Shown here: one piece after another, positions 37,796 through 49,174 of the stretch
Layout of the letters: the number at the start of each line of letters is the position of its first letter
Position numbering within the stretch: the first letter of the stretch is position 1
Source of the DNA: Pagrus major
Lineage: Eukaryota; Chordata; Actinopteri; Spariformes; Sparidae
Assembly (NCBI RefSeq): GCF_040436345.1
Contig: NC_133224.1
Span: 12,260,519-12,324,518 of the forward strand
Reading direction: 5' to 3'
Length of the DNA: 64,000 nucleotides
Translations under genes and position numbers: made by a program
Notes under the pieces: generated by a model
The model's input: only the letters and a program-made list of their open reading frames with translations
Told to the model about the DNA's origin: nothing
Database searches by the model: none

Positions 37796-37959
37796 ACAGT
37801 TGTTGGAGTTTGTCCTGTCTTTATTTTCCTGTGCCTCCTCACTTCCACCGCGTTTGACTTAGTTTCCTTCAACCCTTCAGACTTGTCGTTCGAGTTTTCT
37901 TCTGTGTTCTCCTCCTCTCCTGCAGTCTGATGGTTTGATACCTCATTCTCATTTCCAGT

Positions 37960-39862
37960 CTATACCTCATCCTCTTCATTCAGTCTCGTCTTACAGGACA
38001 TCTTCAACTCTGTAGCTTTAAATTGAAGAGAAAAAACATATTTAGCAATCATATGTTAATATGACACCTAAATTAATCCTTTATGTTTTCTTGTAGTCCT
38101 ACCTCTGTACGTGAGGAGATAGACAGTCCAGGAGCTGATGAACAATAATTTTGAAGTTATTATTTTCATAGAAAAACATTGTGGGGACAACATGTGTTTA
38201 ACACTTACAGATAAATAAATCCCAAATTATTTTGGTGAAATCAAAAACATATTTTTTTAAACATACCTGAATGTCCTGTCCTCTGCAAACAGCTGGTATT
38301 TCATCTGCACGGTTCAACAAAAGCAAACCAATGTCAGCACATTTCTTTTTAGTGTTTGATCTTTCTGTTGGTGTGTTTTAAATGTGTAATGTCTTAATGG
38401 AACAAATTAAGTTAAATCTTCCTCACCTTGCTGACACGTTCATCATAACACTCATACCAGGTGTTGTCCTCAGACAGGACGGTGGCTGTGTAATGTCCTC
38501 CTCTTATACTGCCCATGTGATTCACCATCCCATACAGTTTGTACGTCTTGTTCTACAATGAAGAACACAGACAGGAACATGAAATAATTTTAAAAGCAAC
38601 AAAGACCATTAAAATGAAATCACAGATAAAAATGACTTTTCCTTACCTTCAACAGTAATTCGCATGGCACTTCCACACAGCAGTCTGATTTGAAATGTGA
38701 CCTGGTGTTGTAGTCAAAGTCAAATCTCTTGAGGAGAACAATCAAGATCTGAGGAGCTTTCACCATCTCACATCCCTAAATAACACAAGAAACATCATCA
38801 AACACTATATCCTTTAACACAGAACATTTTGATTTGATTCCAGTTTTAAAATTGACCTGGATATTGTTTGTGTTTTCATTTTCAGGTCAAAACTCACACT
38901 TGTTGCTCCTGTTTTCTGTTTACAGTCGTTGCAGTACACCATGTTGTCACCAGAGTATGTTTTTGTTTGGAAAGTCCTTTCAAAGCTGCTTTTCTGTGGG
39001 AACACAAATGTTGTAATAAATGGCATATTAGCTCAGCATGCTCACATCACATATAAACACTAAACTACAACTGTGAACTCTGTCTGCTCACCACACTGTA
39101 GGTTGTATCACGTGTATCTTTCAGTGACAGTGGAAGAATCCAGAATGGATTTGTCTCATTATTGATGATGTGGCCTTCAGAGCACTTTGTTGTGTCCATC
39201 AGCTGTCCTTGGAAAACCTTGAGAAAAAATGTCACTTAAAACACAGCATTCTGATTTGTTCTCCTGTAAATAACATTGTAGATTTAATAAGTGCTCACCT
39301 CAGAGGCCTGTGGACTGATATGATCTAAAATCTTCTGAAGGCATTCAGCTGCATCACGTTGTTCATAAACTGCAGAAGGATACATTAAACTGAATCTGAT
39401 ATGTTAATTTTCTTCTCAGCATCTTATGACTGTCCAACTCACCATTATGAATCTCCAAACTCTTTGTGATGTTTACTGTTCTACATGTTTTTCTCTTCAG
39501 GTCCGTAAAGATTTTTCTCAGCTCTTGATTTGTTTGTGGATCCAACCTTTAGGAAGACAGTAGCTTCTCAGTGAATAGTGACTGTTAACTGCTTTGATGT
39601 GCTCAGCAACAGAGTTTTGCACATTTGAAACACCGTTATACATTCAAATGAATCATCTTATTATACAGTGTTTCTTGTTAACATTTTAAATAAAGTTTTC
39701 TCAACATTTAAATTGATCTCCTTGTACTTGTACAGATAAAAACAGCTGTTTCAAACCTGTTGTGGATCTCAGTCGTCATGAAGAGAACTTGCAGGACACT
39801 GTTGAGGTAACATGTGGCTCCCTGATTGTACAGGCCATGATGACGTTTCTGTGTCTGAGTCA
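37960..39862 (-). CDS. USP-family deubiquitinase, unit C (Asn of triad replaced)
   Basis: Exons: 39757-39862, 39443-39546, 39299-39369, 39092-39217, 38898-38993, 38647-38775, 38427-38552, 38267-38304, 38103-38134, and exon 10 from 38015 to a TAG at 37960-37962. All frames join. The Cys box (GATCYLN) and His (GGHYTATV; His codon 38493-38495) are intact. The third site reads WYECYDERV where A, B and D have CNDSHV, so the catalytic Asn is Tyr; the next Asp remains. This is the only unit with a normal GT donor after exon 6. The C-terminal tail is short (TELKMSCKTRLNEEDEV then stop). Activity is doubtful but not excluded. Confidence 0.8.
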
Positions 39863-40371
39863 CTTAAAAGACAGAAAAACACAGTGTCATTACACCATCA
39901 CCAGCCATTTATAATGAATCACATAATTTAATATGTAGCCTATCACTGGCAAAAAACCCTTTCATATCCCATAGCATATTAACAGTATATAACTCGTCCT
40001 TTTCATCTGAGAACAAAAATAATGCTCCATTCATTGTGTCCTTTGTGCAGCAGATGCAGGTGATGTTCAACAAAAATGAATTATTGTCACTATTGAACAA
40101 CATTTCTGAGCAAAACCAAAATCTGATTGAATCAAACCTTCTTTTTTTAAAATAATTCAACCTCTTTTGACACTAAAAGCCAGAGTGCTTACTTGTTTTT
40201 ATGTTATTTTTCCTCAAAGGTTTAAGGGAAGTTTGTTTTTCTTTCCTGTGATTCAATTCTTCCAACTTGTCTTTCAGGCTGCTGCCTCCATTCATGGACA
40301 CATTTCATCTACACTACATATCATTTCATCCCGTGTTGCACAGTGTGTGACACTTTTCAACTTTTTTGTAA

Positions 40372-40372
40372 C

Positions 40373-40408
<36 letters not shown>

Positions 40409-42753
40409 TGTGTTCTGTTCAATATTAACAGACTTCTCATTTGTGTTTTCTTGTGTGTTGCGGAGTTTGTACTGACTTCATTTTCCTCTTCACTTCCACT
40501 GCTTTTCACTTCACTCACTGTTGACTGATTATTAATTGATCTGTCAGTCTCTACATTTTCTGCATCACCCTCCTCTCCTCTAGCCTGAAGTCTCTCCTCC
40601 TTCCCATCTTTTCTCATCTGTCCCTCATCCTCTGCACTATGTCCCATCTGTGTAGTTTCTTCATCATCAGTGTTTCTTTCGCTATTTCTTTTTGGTTCTT
40701 TGTGTCCTTTCAGCTCGGCAGGACCAATATCTTCACTGACAGACTTGCATGGTAAACATGCATACAAGAGAGAAATTGACCAGTTCTTATTACCTCCTAG
40801 TCCCTCCCTCTCTGTTGTTGTCTCTTCATCCAGACGTTGTTCACGGGAGTTTTTTGACTTAGTTTCATCCTGTCTCATCTTACAGGACATCTTCACCTCT
40901 GTAGCTTCAAATTGAAGATAAAAAAAACATATTTAGCAATCATGTTTTAATATTATACCTAAATTAATCTTTATGTATTTTTGTAGTCCTACCTCTGTAC
41001 GTGAGGAGATAGACAGTCCTGGAGCTGATGAACAAGAATTTTGAAGTTATTATTTGCATAGAAAAACAAAATGGTGACAACATGTGTTTAACACTTACAG
41101 ATAAATAAATCCCAAATTATTTTGGTAAAATAAAAAAAAACATTTTTTCAAACATACCTGAATGTCCTGGCTTTTGTAAATGGCTGTTCTTCAACCTGCA
41201 CGGTTCAACAAAAGCAAACCAATGTCAGCAAATTTCTTTTTAATGTTTGATCTTTCTGTTGGTGTGTTTTAAATGTGTAACGTCTTAATGGAACAGATTA
41301 AGTTAAATCTTCCTCACCTTGCTGACATGAGAGTCATTACACTTATACCAGGTGTTGTCCTCAGACAGGACGGTGGCTGTGTAACGTCCTCCTCTTATAC
41401 TGCCCATGTGATCCACCATCCCATACAGTTTGTACGTCTTGTTCTACAATGAAGAACACAGACAGGAACATGAAATGATTTTAAAAGCAACAAAGACCAT
41501 TCAAATGAAATCACAAATAAAAATGACTTTTCCTTGCCTTCAACTGTAATTCACATGGCACTTCCACACAGCAGTCTGATTTGAAATGTGACCTGGTGTT
41601 GTAGTCAAAGTCAAATCTCTTGAGGAGAACAATCAAGATCTGAGGAGTTTCCACCATCTCACATCCCTAAATAACACAAGAAACATCATCAAACACTATA
41701 TCCTTTAACACAGAACATTTTGATTTGATTCCAGTATTAAAATTGACCTGGATATTGTTTGTGTTTTCATTTCCAGGTCAAAACTCACACTTGTTGCTCC
41801 TGTTTTCTGTTTACAGTCGTTGCAGTACACCATGTTGTCACCAGAGTATGTTTTTGTTTGGAAAGTCCTTTCAAAGCTGCTTTTCTGTGGGAACACAAAT
41901 GTTGTAATAAATGGCATATTAGCTCAGCATGCTCACATCACATATAAACACTAAACTACAACTGTGAACTCTGTCTGCTCACCACACTGTAGGTTGTATC
42001 ACGTGTATCTTTCAGTGACAGTGGAAGAATCCAGAATGGATTTGTCTCTTTATTGATGATGTGGCCTTCAGAGCACTTTGTTGTGTCCATCAGCTGTCCT
42101 TGGAAAACCTTGAGAAAAAACGTAATTTACAACACAGCATTCTGATTTGTTCTCCTGTAAATAACATTGTAGATTTAATAAGTGCTCACCTCAGAGGCCT
42201 GTGGACTGATATGATGTAAAATCTTCTGAAGGCATTCAGCTGCATCACGTTGTTCATAAACTGCAGAAGGATACATTAAACTGAATCTGATATATTCATT
42301 TCTTCTAAGCATCTTATGACTGTCCAACTCACCATTATGAATCTCCAAACTCTTTGTGATGTTTACTGTTCCACATGTTTTTGTCTCCAGGTCCGTAAAG
42401 ATTTTTATCAGCTCTTGATTTGTTTGTGGATCCAACCTTTAGGAAGACAGTAGCTTCTCAGTGAATAGTGACTGTTTACTGCTTTGATGTGCTCAGCAAC
42501 AGAGTTTTTGCACATTTGAAACACCCTTAAACATTCAAATGAATCATCTTATTATACAGTGTTTCTTGTTAACATTTTAAATAAAGTTTTCTTATCATTT
42601 AAATTGATCTCATCGTACTTGTACAGATAGAAGCAGCTGTTTCAAACCTGTCGTGGATCTCAGTCGTCATGAAGAGAACTTGCAGGACACTGTTGAGGTA
42701 ACATGTGGCTCCCTGATTGTACAGGCCATGATGACGTTTCTGTGTCTGAGTCA
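40372..42753 (-). CDS. USP-family protein, unit D (catalytic His replaced by Arg)
   Basis: Exons: 42648-42753, 42333-42436, 42190-42260, 41983-42108, 41789-41884, 41538-41666, 41318-41443, 41158-41195, 40993-41024, and an open exon 10 from 40904 down to a stop at 40372. Frames join throughout. The Cys box is normal, but the His box reads GGRYTATV (codon 41384-41386 is CGT on the coding strand). The Asn motif CNDSHV is kept. Domain end: SSRTVYLLTYR. The tail holds the acidic region (TDDEETTQMGHSAEDEG, NVETDRSINNQS) and ends in a Thr-His repeat coded by a CA microsatellite. If made, it is most likely a pseudo-deubiquitinase that may still bind ubiquitin or a ubiquitin-like protein. A donor at the EREGLG codon could instead link exon 10 to a further exon. 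Confidence 0.75.
40377..40407. repeat. (TG)n microsatellite within the unit D tail
   Basis: On the coding (minus) strand this is CA repeat and would encode alternating Thr-His. The equivalent in the unit E tail is at 43264-43310 and is longer. Confidence 0.9.
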
Positions 42754-42789
42754 CTTAAAAGACAGAAAAACACAGTGTCATTACACAAT

Positions 42790-43166
42790 CACCAGCCATT
42801 TATAATGAATCACATAATTTAATATGTAGCCTATCACTGGCAAAAAACCCTTTCATATCCCATAACATATTAACAGTATATAACTCATCCTTTTCATCTG
42901 AGAACAAAAATAATGCTCCATGCATTGTGTCCTTTGTGCAGCAGATGCAGGTGATGTTCAACAAAAATGAATTATTCTCACTATTGAACAACATTTCTGA
43001 GCAAAACCAAAATCTGATTGAATCAAACCTTCTTTTTTTTTTTAATAATTCAACCTCTTTTGACACTAAAAGCTAGAGTGCTTACTTGTTTTTATGTTAT
43101 TTTTCCTCAAAGGTTTGAGGGAAGTTCGTTTTTCTTTCCTGTGATTCAATTCTTCCAACTTGTCTT
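42790..43166. other. Inter-unit non-coding block between USP D and E
   Basis: Copy of the block described at 19560-20260. It lies between the stop of the open unit E tail (43167) and the Cys-box exon of unit D. If D is a separate gene, its promoter or first exon must lie here or it must be spliced from a distant 5' exon; no clear TATA or first exon was seen. Confidence 0.45.
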
Positions 43167-43257
43167 TCAGGCTGCTGCCTCCATTTCATCTACACTACAT
43201 ATTATTTCATCCTGTGTTCCACATTGTGTGACACTTTTTAACTTTTTTGTAACTATA

Positions 43258-43311
<54 letters not shown>

Positions 43312-45725
43312 TGTGTTCTGTTCAATATTAACAGACTTCTCATTTGTGTTTTCTTGTGTGTTGCGGAGTTTGTACTGACTTCATTTTCCTCTTCACTTCC
43401 ACTGCTTTTCACTTCACTCACTGTTGTTTGGTTATTAATTGATGTGTCAGTCTCTACATTTTCTGCATCACCCTCCTCTCCACTAGCCTGAGGTCTCTCC
43501 TCCTTCCCATCTTTTCTCATCTGTCCCTCATCCTCTGCACTATGTCCCATCTGTGTGGTTTCTTCATCATCAGTGTTTCTTTCGCTATTTCTTTTTGGTT
43601 CTTTGTGTCCTTTCAGCTCGGCAGGACCAATATCTTCACTGACAGACTTGCATGGTAAACATGCAAAAAAGAGAGAAATTAACCAGTTCTTATTACCTCC
43701 TAGTCCCTCCCTCTCTTTTGTTGTCTCTTCATCCAGACGTTGTTCACGGGAGTTTTTTGACTTAGTTTCATCCTGTCTCATCTTACGGGACATCTTCAAC
43801 TCTGTAGCTTCAAATTAAAGATAAAAAAAACATAATTAGCAATCATATGTTAATATTACACCTAAATTAATCTTTATGTATTTTTGTAGTCCTACCTCTG
43901 TACGTGAGGAGACAGACAGTCCTGGAGCTGATGAACAATAATTTTGAAGTTATTATTTGCATAGAAAAACAAAATGGTGACAACATGTGGTTACACTTAC
44001 AGATAAATAAATCACAAATTATTATTGGTAAAATAAAAATAAAACATTTTTTTAAACATACCTGAATGTCCTGGCTTTTGCAAATGGCTGTTCTTCAACC
44101 TGCACGGTTCAACAAAAGCAAACCAATGTCAGCACATTTCTTTTTAGTGTTTGATCTTTCTGTTGGTGTGTTTTAAATGTGTAATGTCTTAATGGAACAG
44201 ATTAAGTTAAATCTTCCTCACCTTGTTGACACGTTCATCATTACACTCATACCAGGTGTTGTCCTCAGACAGGACGGTGGCTGTGTAAGGTCCTCCTCTT
44301 ATACTGCCCATGTGATCCACCATCCCATACAGTGTGTATGTCTTGTTCTACAATGAAGAACACAGACAGGAACATGAAATGATTTTAAAAGCAACAAAAA
44401 CCATTCAAATAAAATCACATATAAAAATGACTTTCCCTTGCCTTCAACTGTAATTCACATGGTACTTCCACAGAGCAGTCTGATTTGAAATGTGAAGTAA
44501 TGTCAAATCTCTTGAAGAGAACAATCAAGATCTGAGGAGCTTCCACCATCTCCCATCCCTGAATAACACAAGAAATGTTATTAATCACTTTATTCTTTAA
44601 TCTCAGTAAACTAAAACACAACATTATGATTTGATTTCAGTATGAAATTGGACCTGACTACAGTCTGTGTTGTTATTATGAGGTCAAAACTCACACTTGT
44701 TGCTTCTGTGTGTTGGAAACATTTGTTACAGTACACCTTATTTCCAGTGTATGTTCTTTCCTGAAAAATCCTCTCAAAGCTGCTCTCCTGTGGAAACACA
44801 AATGTTGTAATGAATTGCAAATTAGATCAGCAGGGTCACATCACATAAAAACACTTAACTAGAACTGTGAACTTTGTCTGCTCACCACACTGTAGGTTGA
44901 ATCTTTCAGTGACAGTAGAAGTTTCCAGAATGTTGTTGTCTCTTCATTGATCATGTGGCCTCTGGAGCACTTTGTTGTCGTCTTCAGCTGTCCTTGGAAA
45001 ATCTGTGCATAAAAATGTCACTTACAACACAGCATTCTCTTTTGTTCACCTGTAAGATTTTATAAGTGCTCACCTCAGAGGCCTTTGTGCTGACCAGACG
45101 TAAAATCTCCTCCAGGCATTCAGCTGCATCGCGTTGTTGATAAACTGCAGAGGGATACATTAGATTGAATCTGATATATTAATTTCATGAAAGCATTTTT
45201 AACTCACTGTTGATGAAAGACTTTCCTCTCAACTGCCCCTTGCTGTCTGAATGTTTTTCTTATTTATTACTGTCCATCTTACCATTTTTAATCCCAAATG
45301 TTGTTCTGATGTTTTCTGTTCCACATGTTGTTTTCTTCAGGTCTTCAAAGATTTTTCTCAGCTGAAGATCTGTTTGTTGTTCTGGATCCAACCTTTAGAG
45401 ACAGAATAGTTTCTCAGTGAATAGTGACTGCTTTAAAGTGCTCAGCGATGGAGTTTTGTAAGTTTGAAACACCCACACACAACCAAATACATTTTAAAAT
45501 ACAATGTTTTTTCCCAATTGTCTAAACATGCTTCCTGAAAATTCTCACCAACGTGTCAAAACTATAAATTGTCCTCCTTCTACTTATATTTGCTTTAGAT
45601 GAAAAAAGCAGTTTCAAACCTGTCGTTGAACTCAGTCGTCATGAAGAGAACTTGCAGGACACTGTTGAGGTCACATGTGGCTCCCTGATTGTACAGGCCA
45701 TGATGACGTCTCTGTGGTGGAGTCA
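43167..45725 (-). CDS. USP-family protein, unit E (catalytic His replaced by Pro)
   Basis: Exons: 45620-45725, 45283-45392, 45074-45144, 44886-45002, 44695-44787, 44442-44558, 44222-44347, 44062-44099, 43896-43927, and an open exon 10 from 43807 to a stop at 43167. Units E and F form a subfamily: exon 2 is 6 nt longer, exon 5 three nt shorter and exon 6 twelve nt shorter than in A-D. The Cys box reads GATCDLN (Tyr to Asp beside the Cys), the USP box is VYQQRDAAECLEE, and the His box reads GGPYTATV (codon 44288-44290). Asn is kept (ECNDERV). The zinc pair KCSRGH and YCNKC is present. Two active-site changes make it very likely inactive. The tail is acidic and ends in a Thr-His repeat. Confidence 0.75.
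43264..43310. repeat. (TG)n microsatellite within the unit E tail
   Basis: About 47 bp, longer than in unit D. It codes for a Thr-His run in the open tail frame. Confidence 0.9.
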
Positions 45726-45979
45726 CTTAAAAGACAGAAAAACACAGTGTCATTACACCATCACCAGCCATTTATAATTAATCACATAATCAAATATGTA
45801 GCCTATCACTGGCAAAAAAAACCTTTCATATTCCATAGCAAAGTAACAGTATATAACTCGTCCTTTTCATCTGAAAAAAATAATAATAATGATCCATGCA
45901 TTGTGTCCTTTGTGCAGCAGATGCAGGTGATGTTGTGTAACAGCAGCCAGACCCGATGGGAGGGGGCTTGTTCTTTTCT

Positions 45980-46350
45980 TTTCTTTTTTTCTTCCATTCT
46001 TCAATATTTACAGACTTCTCCTTTGTGTTTTCTTGTGTGTTGCTGGAGTTTGTACTGACTTCATTTTCCTCTTCACTTCCACTGCTTTTCACTTCACTCA
46101 CTGTTGTTTGGTTATTAATTGATGTGTCAGTCTCTACATTTTCTGCATCACCCTCCTCTCCTCTAGCCTGAAGTCTCTCCTCCTTCCCATCTTTTCTCAT
46201 CTGTCCCTCATCCTCTGCACTATGTCCCATCTGTGTGGTTTCTTCATCATCAGTGTTTCTTTCGCTATTTCTTTTTGGTTCTTTGTGTCCTTTCAGCTCT
46301 GCAGGACCAATATCTTCACTGACAGACTTGCATGGTAAACATGCATACAA
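45980..46350 (-). pseudogene. Acidic exon between units F and E, donor lost
   Basis: It matches the acidic exon from SVSEDIGPAELKGHKEPKRN through MGHSAEDEG and GEEGDAENVET, to NTQENTKEKSVNIEE. The usual DEETKTEKEEQR end and its GT donor are gone; the frame runs on as KKKRKEKNK into the inter-unit block. Since unit F stops upstream at 46423, this could only be used as an N-terminal exon of unit E, for which no donor is visible. Confidence 0.5.
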
Positions 46351-46422
46351 GAGAGAAATTAACCAGTTCTTATTACCTCCTTGTCCCTCCCTCTCTGTTG
46401 GTGTCTATTCATTTGACTTAGT

Positions 46423-49163
46423 TTAATTCTGTCTCATCTTACAGGACAAATTTAACTCTGTAGCTTTAAATTGAAGAGAAAAAACATATTTAGCAATCAT
46501 ATGTTAATATTACACCTAAATGAATCTTTATGTATTTTTGTAGTCCTACCTCTGTACGTGAGGAGATAGACAGTCCTGGAGCTGATGAACAATAATTTTT
46601 AAGTTATTATTTGCTTAGAAAAACAAAATGGTGACAACATGTGTTTAACACTTACAGATAAATAAATCCCAAATTATTTTGGTAAAATCAAAAGAAATTT
46701 TTTTTAAACATACCTGAATGTCCTGGCTTTTGCAAATGGCTGTTCTTCAACCTGCACGGTTCAACAAAAGAAAACCAATGTCAGCAAATTTCTTTTTAAT
46801 GTTTGATCTTTCTGTTGGTGTATTTTAAATGTGTAACGTCTTAATGAAACAGATTAAGTTAAATCTTCCTCACCTTGTTGACACGTTCATCATTACACTT
46901 ATACCAGGTGTTGTCCTCAGACAGGACAGTAGCTGTGTAACGTCCACCTCTTATACTGCCCACGTGATTCACCATCCCATACAGTGTGTATGTCTTGTTC
47001 TACAATGAAGAACACAGTCAGGAACATGAAATGATTTTAAAAGCAACAAAGACCATTCAAATGAAAATCACATATAAAAATGACTTTCCCTTGCCTTCAA
47101 CTGTAATTCACATGGTACTTCCACACAGCAGTCTGATTTGACAAGTGAAGTAATGTTAAATCTCTTGAAGAGAACAATCAAGACCTGAGGAGCTTCCAGC
47201 ATCTCCCATCCCTGAATAACACAAGAAATGTTGTTAAGCACTTTATTCTTTAATCTCAGTAAACTACAACACAACATAATGATTTGATTCCAGTATGAAT
47301 TTGGACCTGACTACAGTCTGTGTTTTTATTATGAGGTCAAAACTCACACTTGTTGCTTCTGTGTTTTGGTAACATTCGTTACAGTACATCTTATTTCCAG
47401 TGTATGTTCTTTCCTGAAAAATCCTCTCAAAGCTGCTCTCCTGTGGAAACACAAATGTTGTAATGAATTGCAAATTAGATCAGCAGGGTCACATCACATA
47501 AAAACACTAAACTAGAACTCTGAACTCTGTCTGCTCACCACACTGTAGGTTGAATAATACGTATTGTCCAGTGACAGTAGAAGTTTCGAGAATGTTGTTG
47601 TCTTTTCATTGATCATGTGGCCTCTGGAGCACTTTGTTGTCTCCCTCAGCTGTCCTTTGAAAACCTGTTCATAAAAATGTCACTTACAACACAGCATTTT
47701 CTTTTGTTCACCTGTAAGATTTTATAAGTGCTCACCTCAGAGGCCTTTGTGCTGACCTGATGTAAAATCTTATCCAGGCATTCAGCTGCATCACGTTGTT
47801 GATAAACTGCAGAGGGATACATTAGATTGAATCTGATATATTAATTTCATGAAAGCATTTTTAATTCACTGTTGATGAAAGACTTTCCTCTCAACTGCCC
47901 CTTGCTGTCTGAATGTTTTTCTTATTTATTACTGTCCATCTTACCATTTTTAATCCCAAATGTTGTTCTGATGTTTTCTGTTCTACATGTTCTTTTCTTC
48001 AGGCCTTCAAAGACTTTTCTCAGCTGAAGATCTGTTTGTTTGTCTGGATCCAACCTTTAGAGACAGAATAGTTTCTCAGTGAGTAGTAACTGCTTTAAAG
48101 TGCTCAGCGATGGAGTTTTGTATAACTATACAAATCTATTGCAAAATTAAACACTGAACTCAAACCATGCTCTCTCTTGTCAAAACTGATTCTTTCCACC
48201 AAAACAATATACACTGCTATCAATGAATAGCTCGTACACAGCCTGATTTAAACACAATTTAAAACACGACTATCAAAACACTGTTGGCTTTATGAGGCTG
48301 TGCTACATATTCATATTTTTCTTTTTCTCAATATTTCATTGTAACGTTTAGTTTTTACATTTTTGTCCAAAAATAGGTTAATACAAATTTAATACAAAGT
48401 TAATACAATCCTGAGAATGATATAAATATTGCATTAACACAAACATTGTATCAGAACAGAGTTCTGTTCAGAGTTCAGAACAAAACTCAGAGTTGATGCA
48501 ACATTGCTTGAATTCAAACTAAATTTGCACGGATTTCATGAGAAATACTGGATGGTCTTGCTCCTCCTCCTCCTCATCCTCATCCTCCTCTTTCTCTAAC
48601 TCTTCCTCTTTGTTTCTGTTCTTCATGTTGCACCAACTTTTCTCCTGAGTCCTCTTTTATGCACTGAATGGTGATTGAAGCGTTTTGCAGAATGAGTTTG
48701 AACAGACGAGAAGTGAGTGAGAACAACATTGTACTGTCGGGTGTAGCACTTTGAAGGCCAGTGTTTTCAAGGTGAGCAAAGTGATGAGTTCAAGTTTTCA
48801 GACTTGTGTGCATAGTTCCATTTGTTGTGTATGTAATTGAGAAAAGCTGTAATATCTAAATTGTTCTCCTACTTATATTTGCTTTAGATGAAATGAGCAG
48901 TTTCAAACCTGTCGTTGAACTCAGTCGTCATGAAGAGAACCTGCAGGACACTGTTGAGGTAACATGTGGCTCCCTGATTGATCAGGCCATGATGACGTCT
49001 CTGCGACAGAGTCCCTTTAACGAAATATATGGAATGTTTTACCTTCATGGCATGACTTGTTTCTCTAAATGGTATGTGTGTCATCTTTTGCTCTTATCTC
49101 TTTCTTTATTACCTGTTTGTTCTTTGCCTCCTGGTTTTGTCTTCTCATTATGTTTTTTTCTGG
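46423..49163 (-). CDS. USP-family protein, unit F (catalytic His replaced by Arg)
   Basis: Exons: 49113-49163 (candidate N-terminal exon ARKKHNEKTKPGGKEQT, phase 1-1), 48909-49014 (Cys box), 47945-48054, 47736-47806, 47539-47664, 47348-47440, 47095-47211, 46874-46999, 46714-46751, 46550-46581, and exon 10 from 46463 to a TAA at 46423-46425. The Cys box GLINQGATCYLN and QQRDAAECL box are intact. The His box reads GGRYTATV (codon 46940-46942). Asn is kept (KCNDERV). Tail: TELNLSCKMRQN then stop, the shortest natural-looking C-terminus in the array. The intron after exon 6 has a GC donor. An alternative start is the ATG near 49047, reading into the Cys-box exon without the AG. It is the 5'-most unit, next to the CRE/TATA region at 50.9 kb. 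Confidence 0.8.
48060..48880. other. Enlarged first intron of USP unit F
   Basis: The intron between exons 1 and 2 is about 850 bp, against about 205-230 bp in the other units. The extra ~720 bp (about 48120-48840) is not found elsewhere in the window. On the minus strand it contains a 36-codon ORF rich in Glu and Asp (about 48520-48630), with KEEDEDEEEEEQD; no splice sites fit. It is probably an inserted element of unknown type. Confidence 0.45.
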
Positions 49164-49174
49164 CTTCAGCATGA

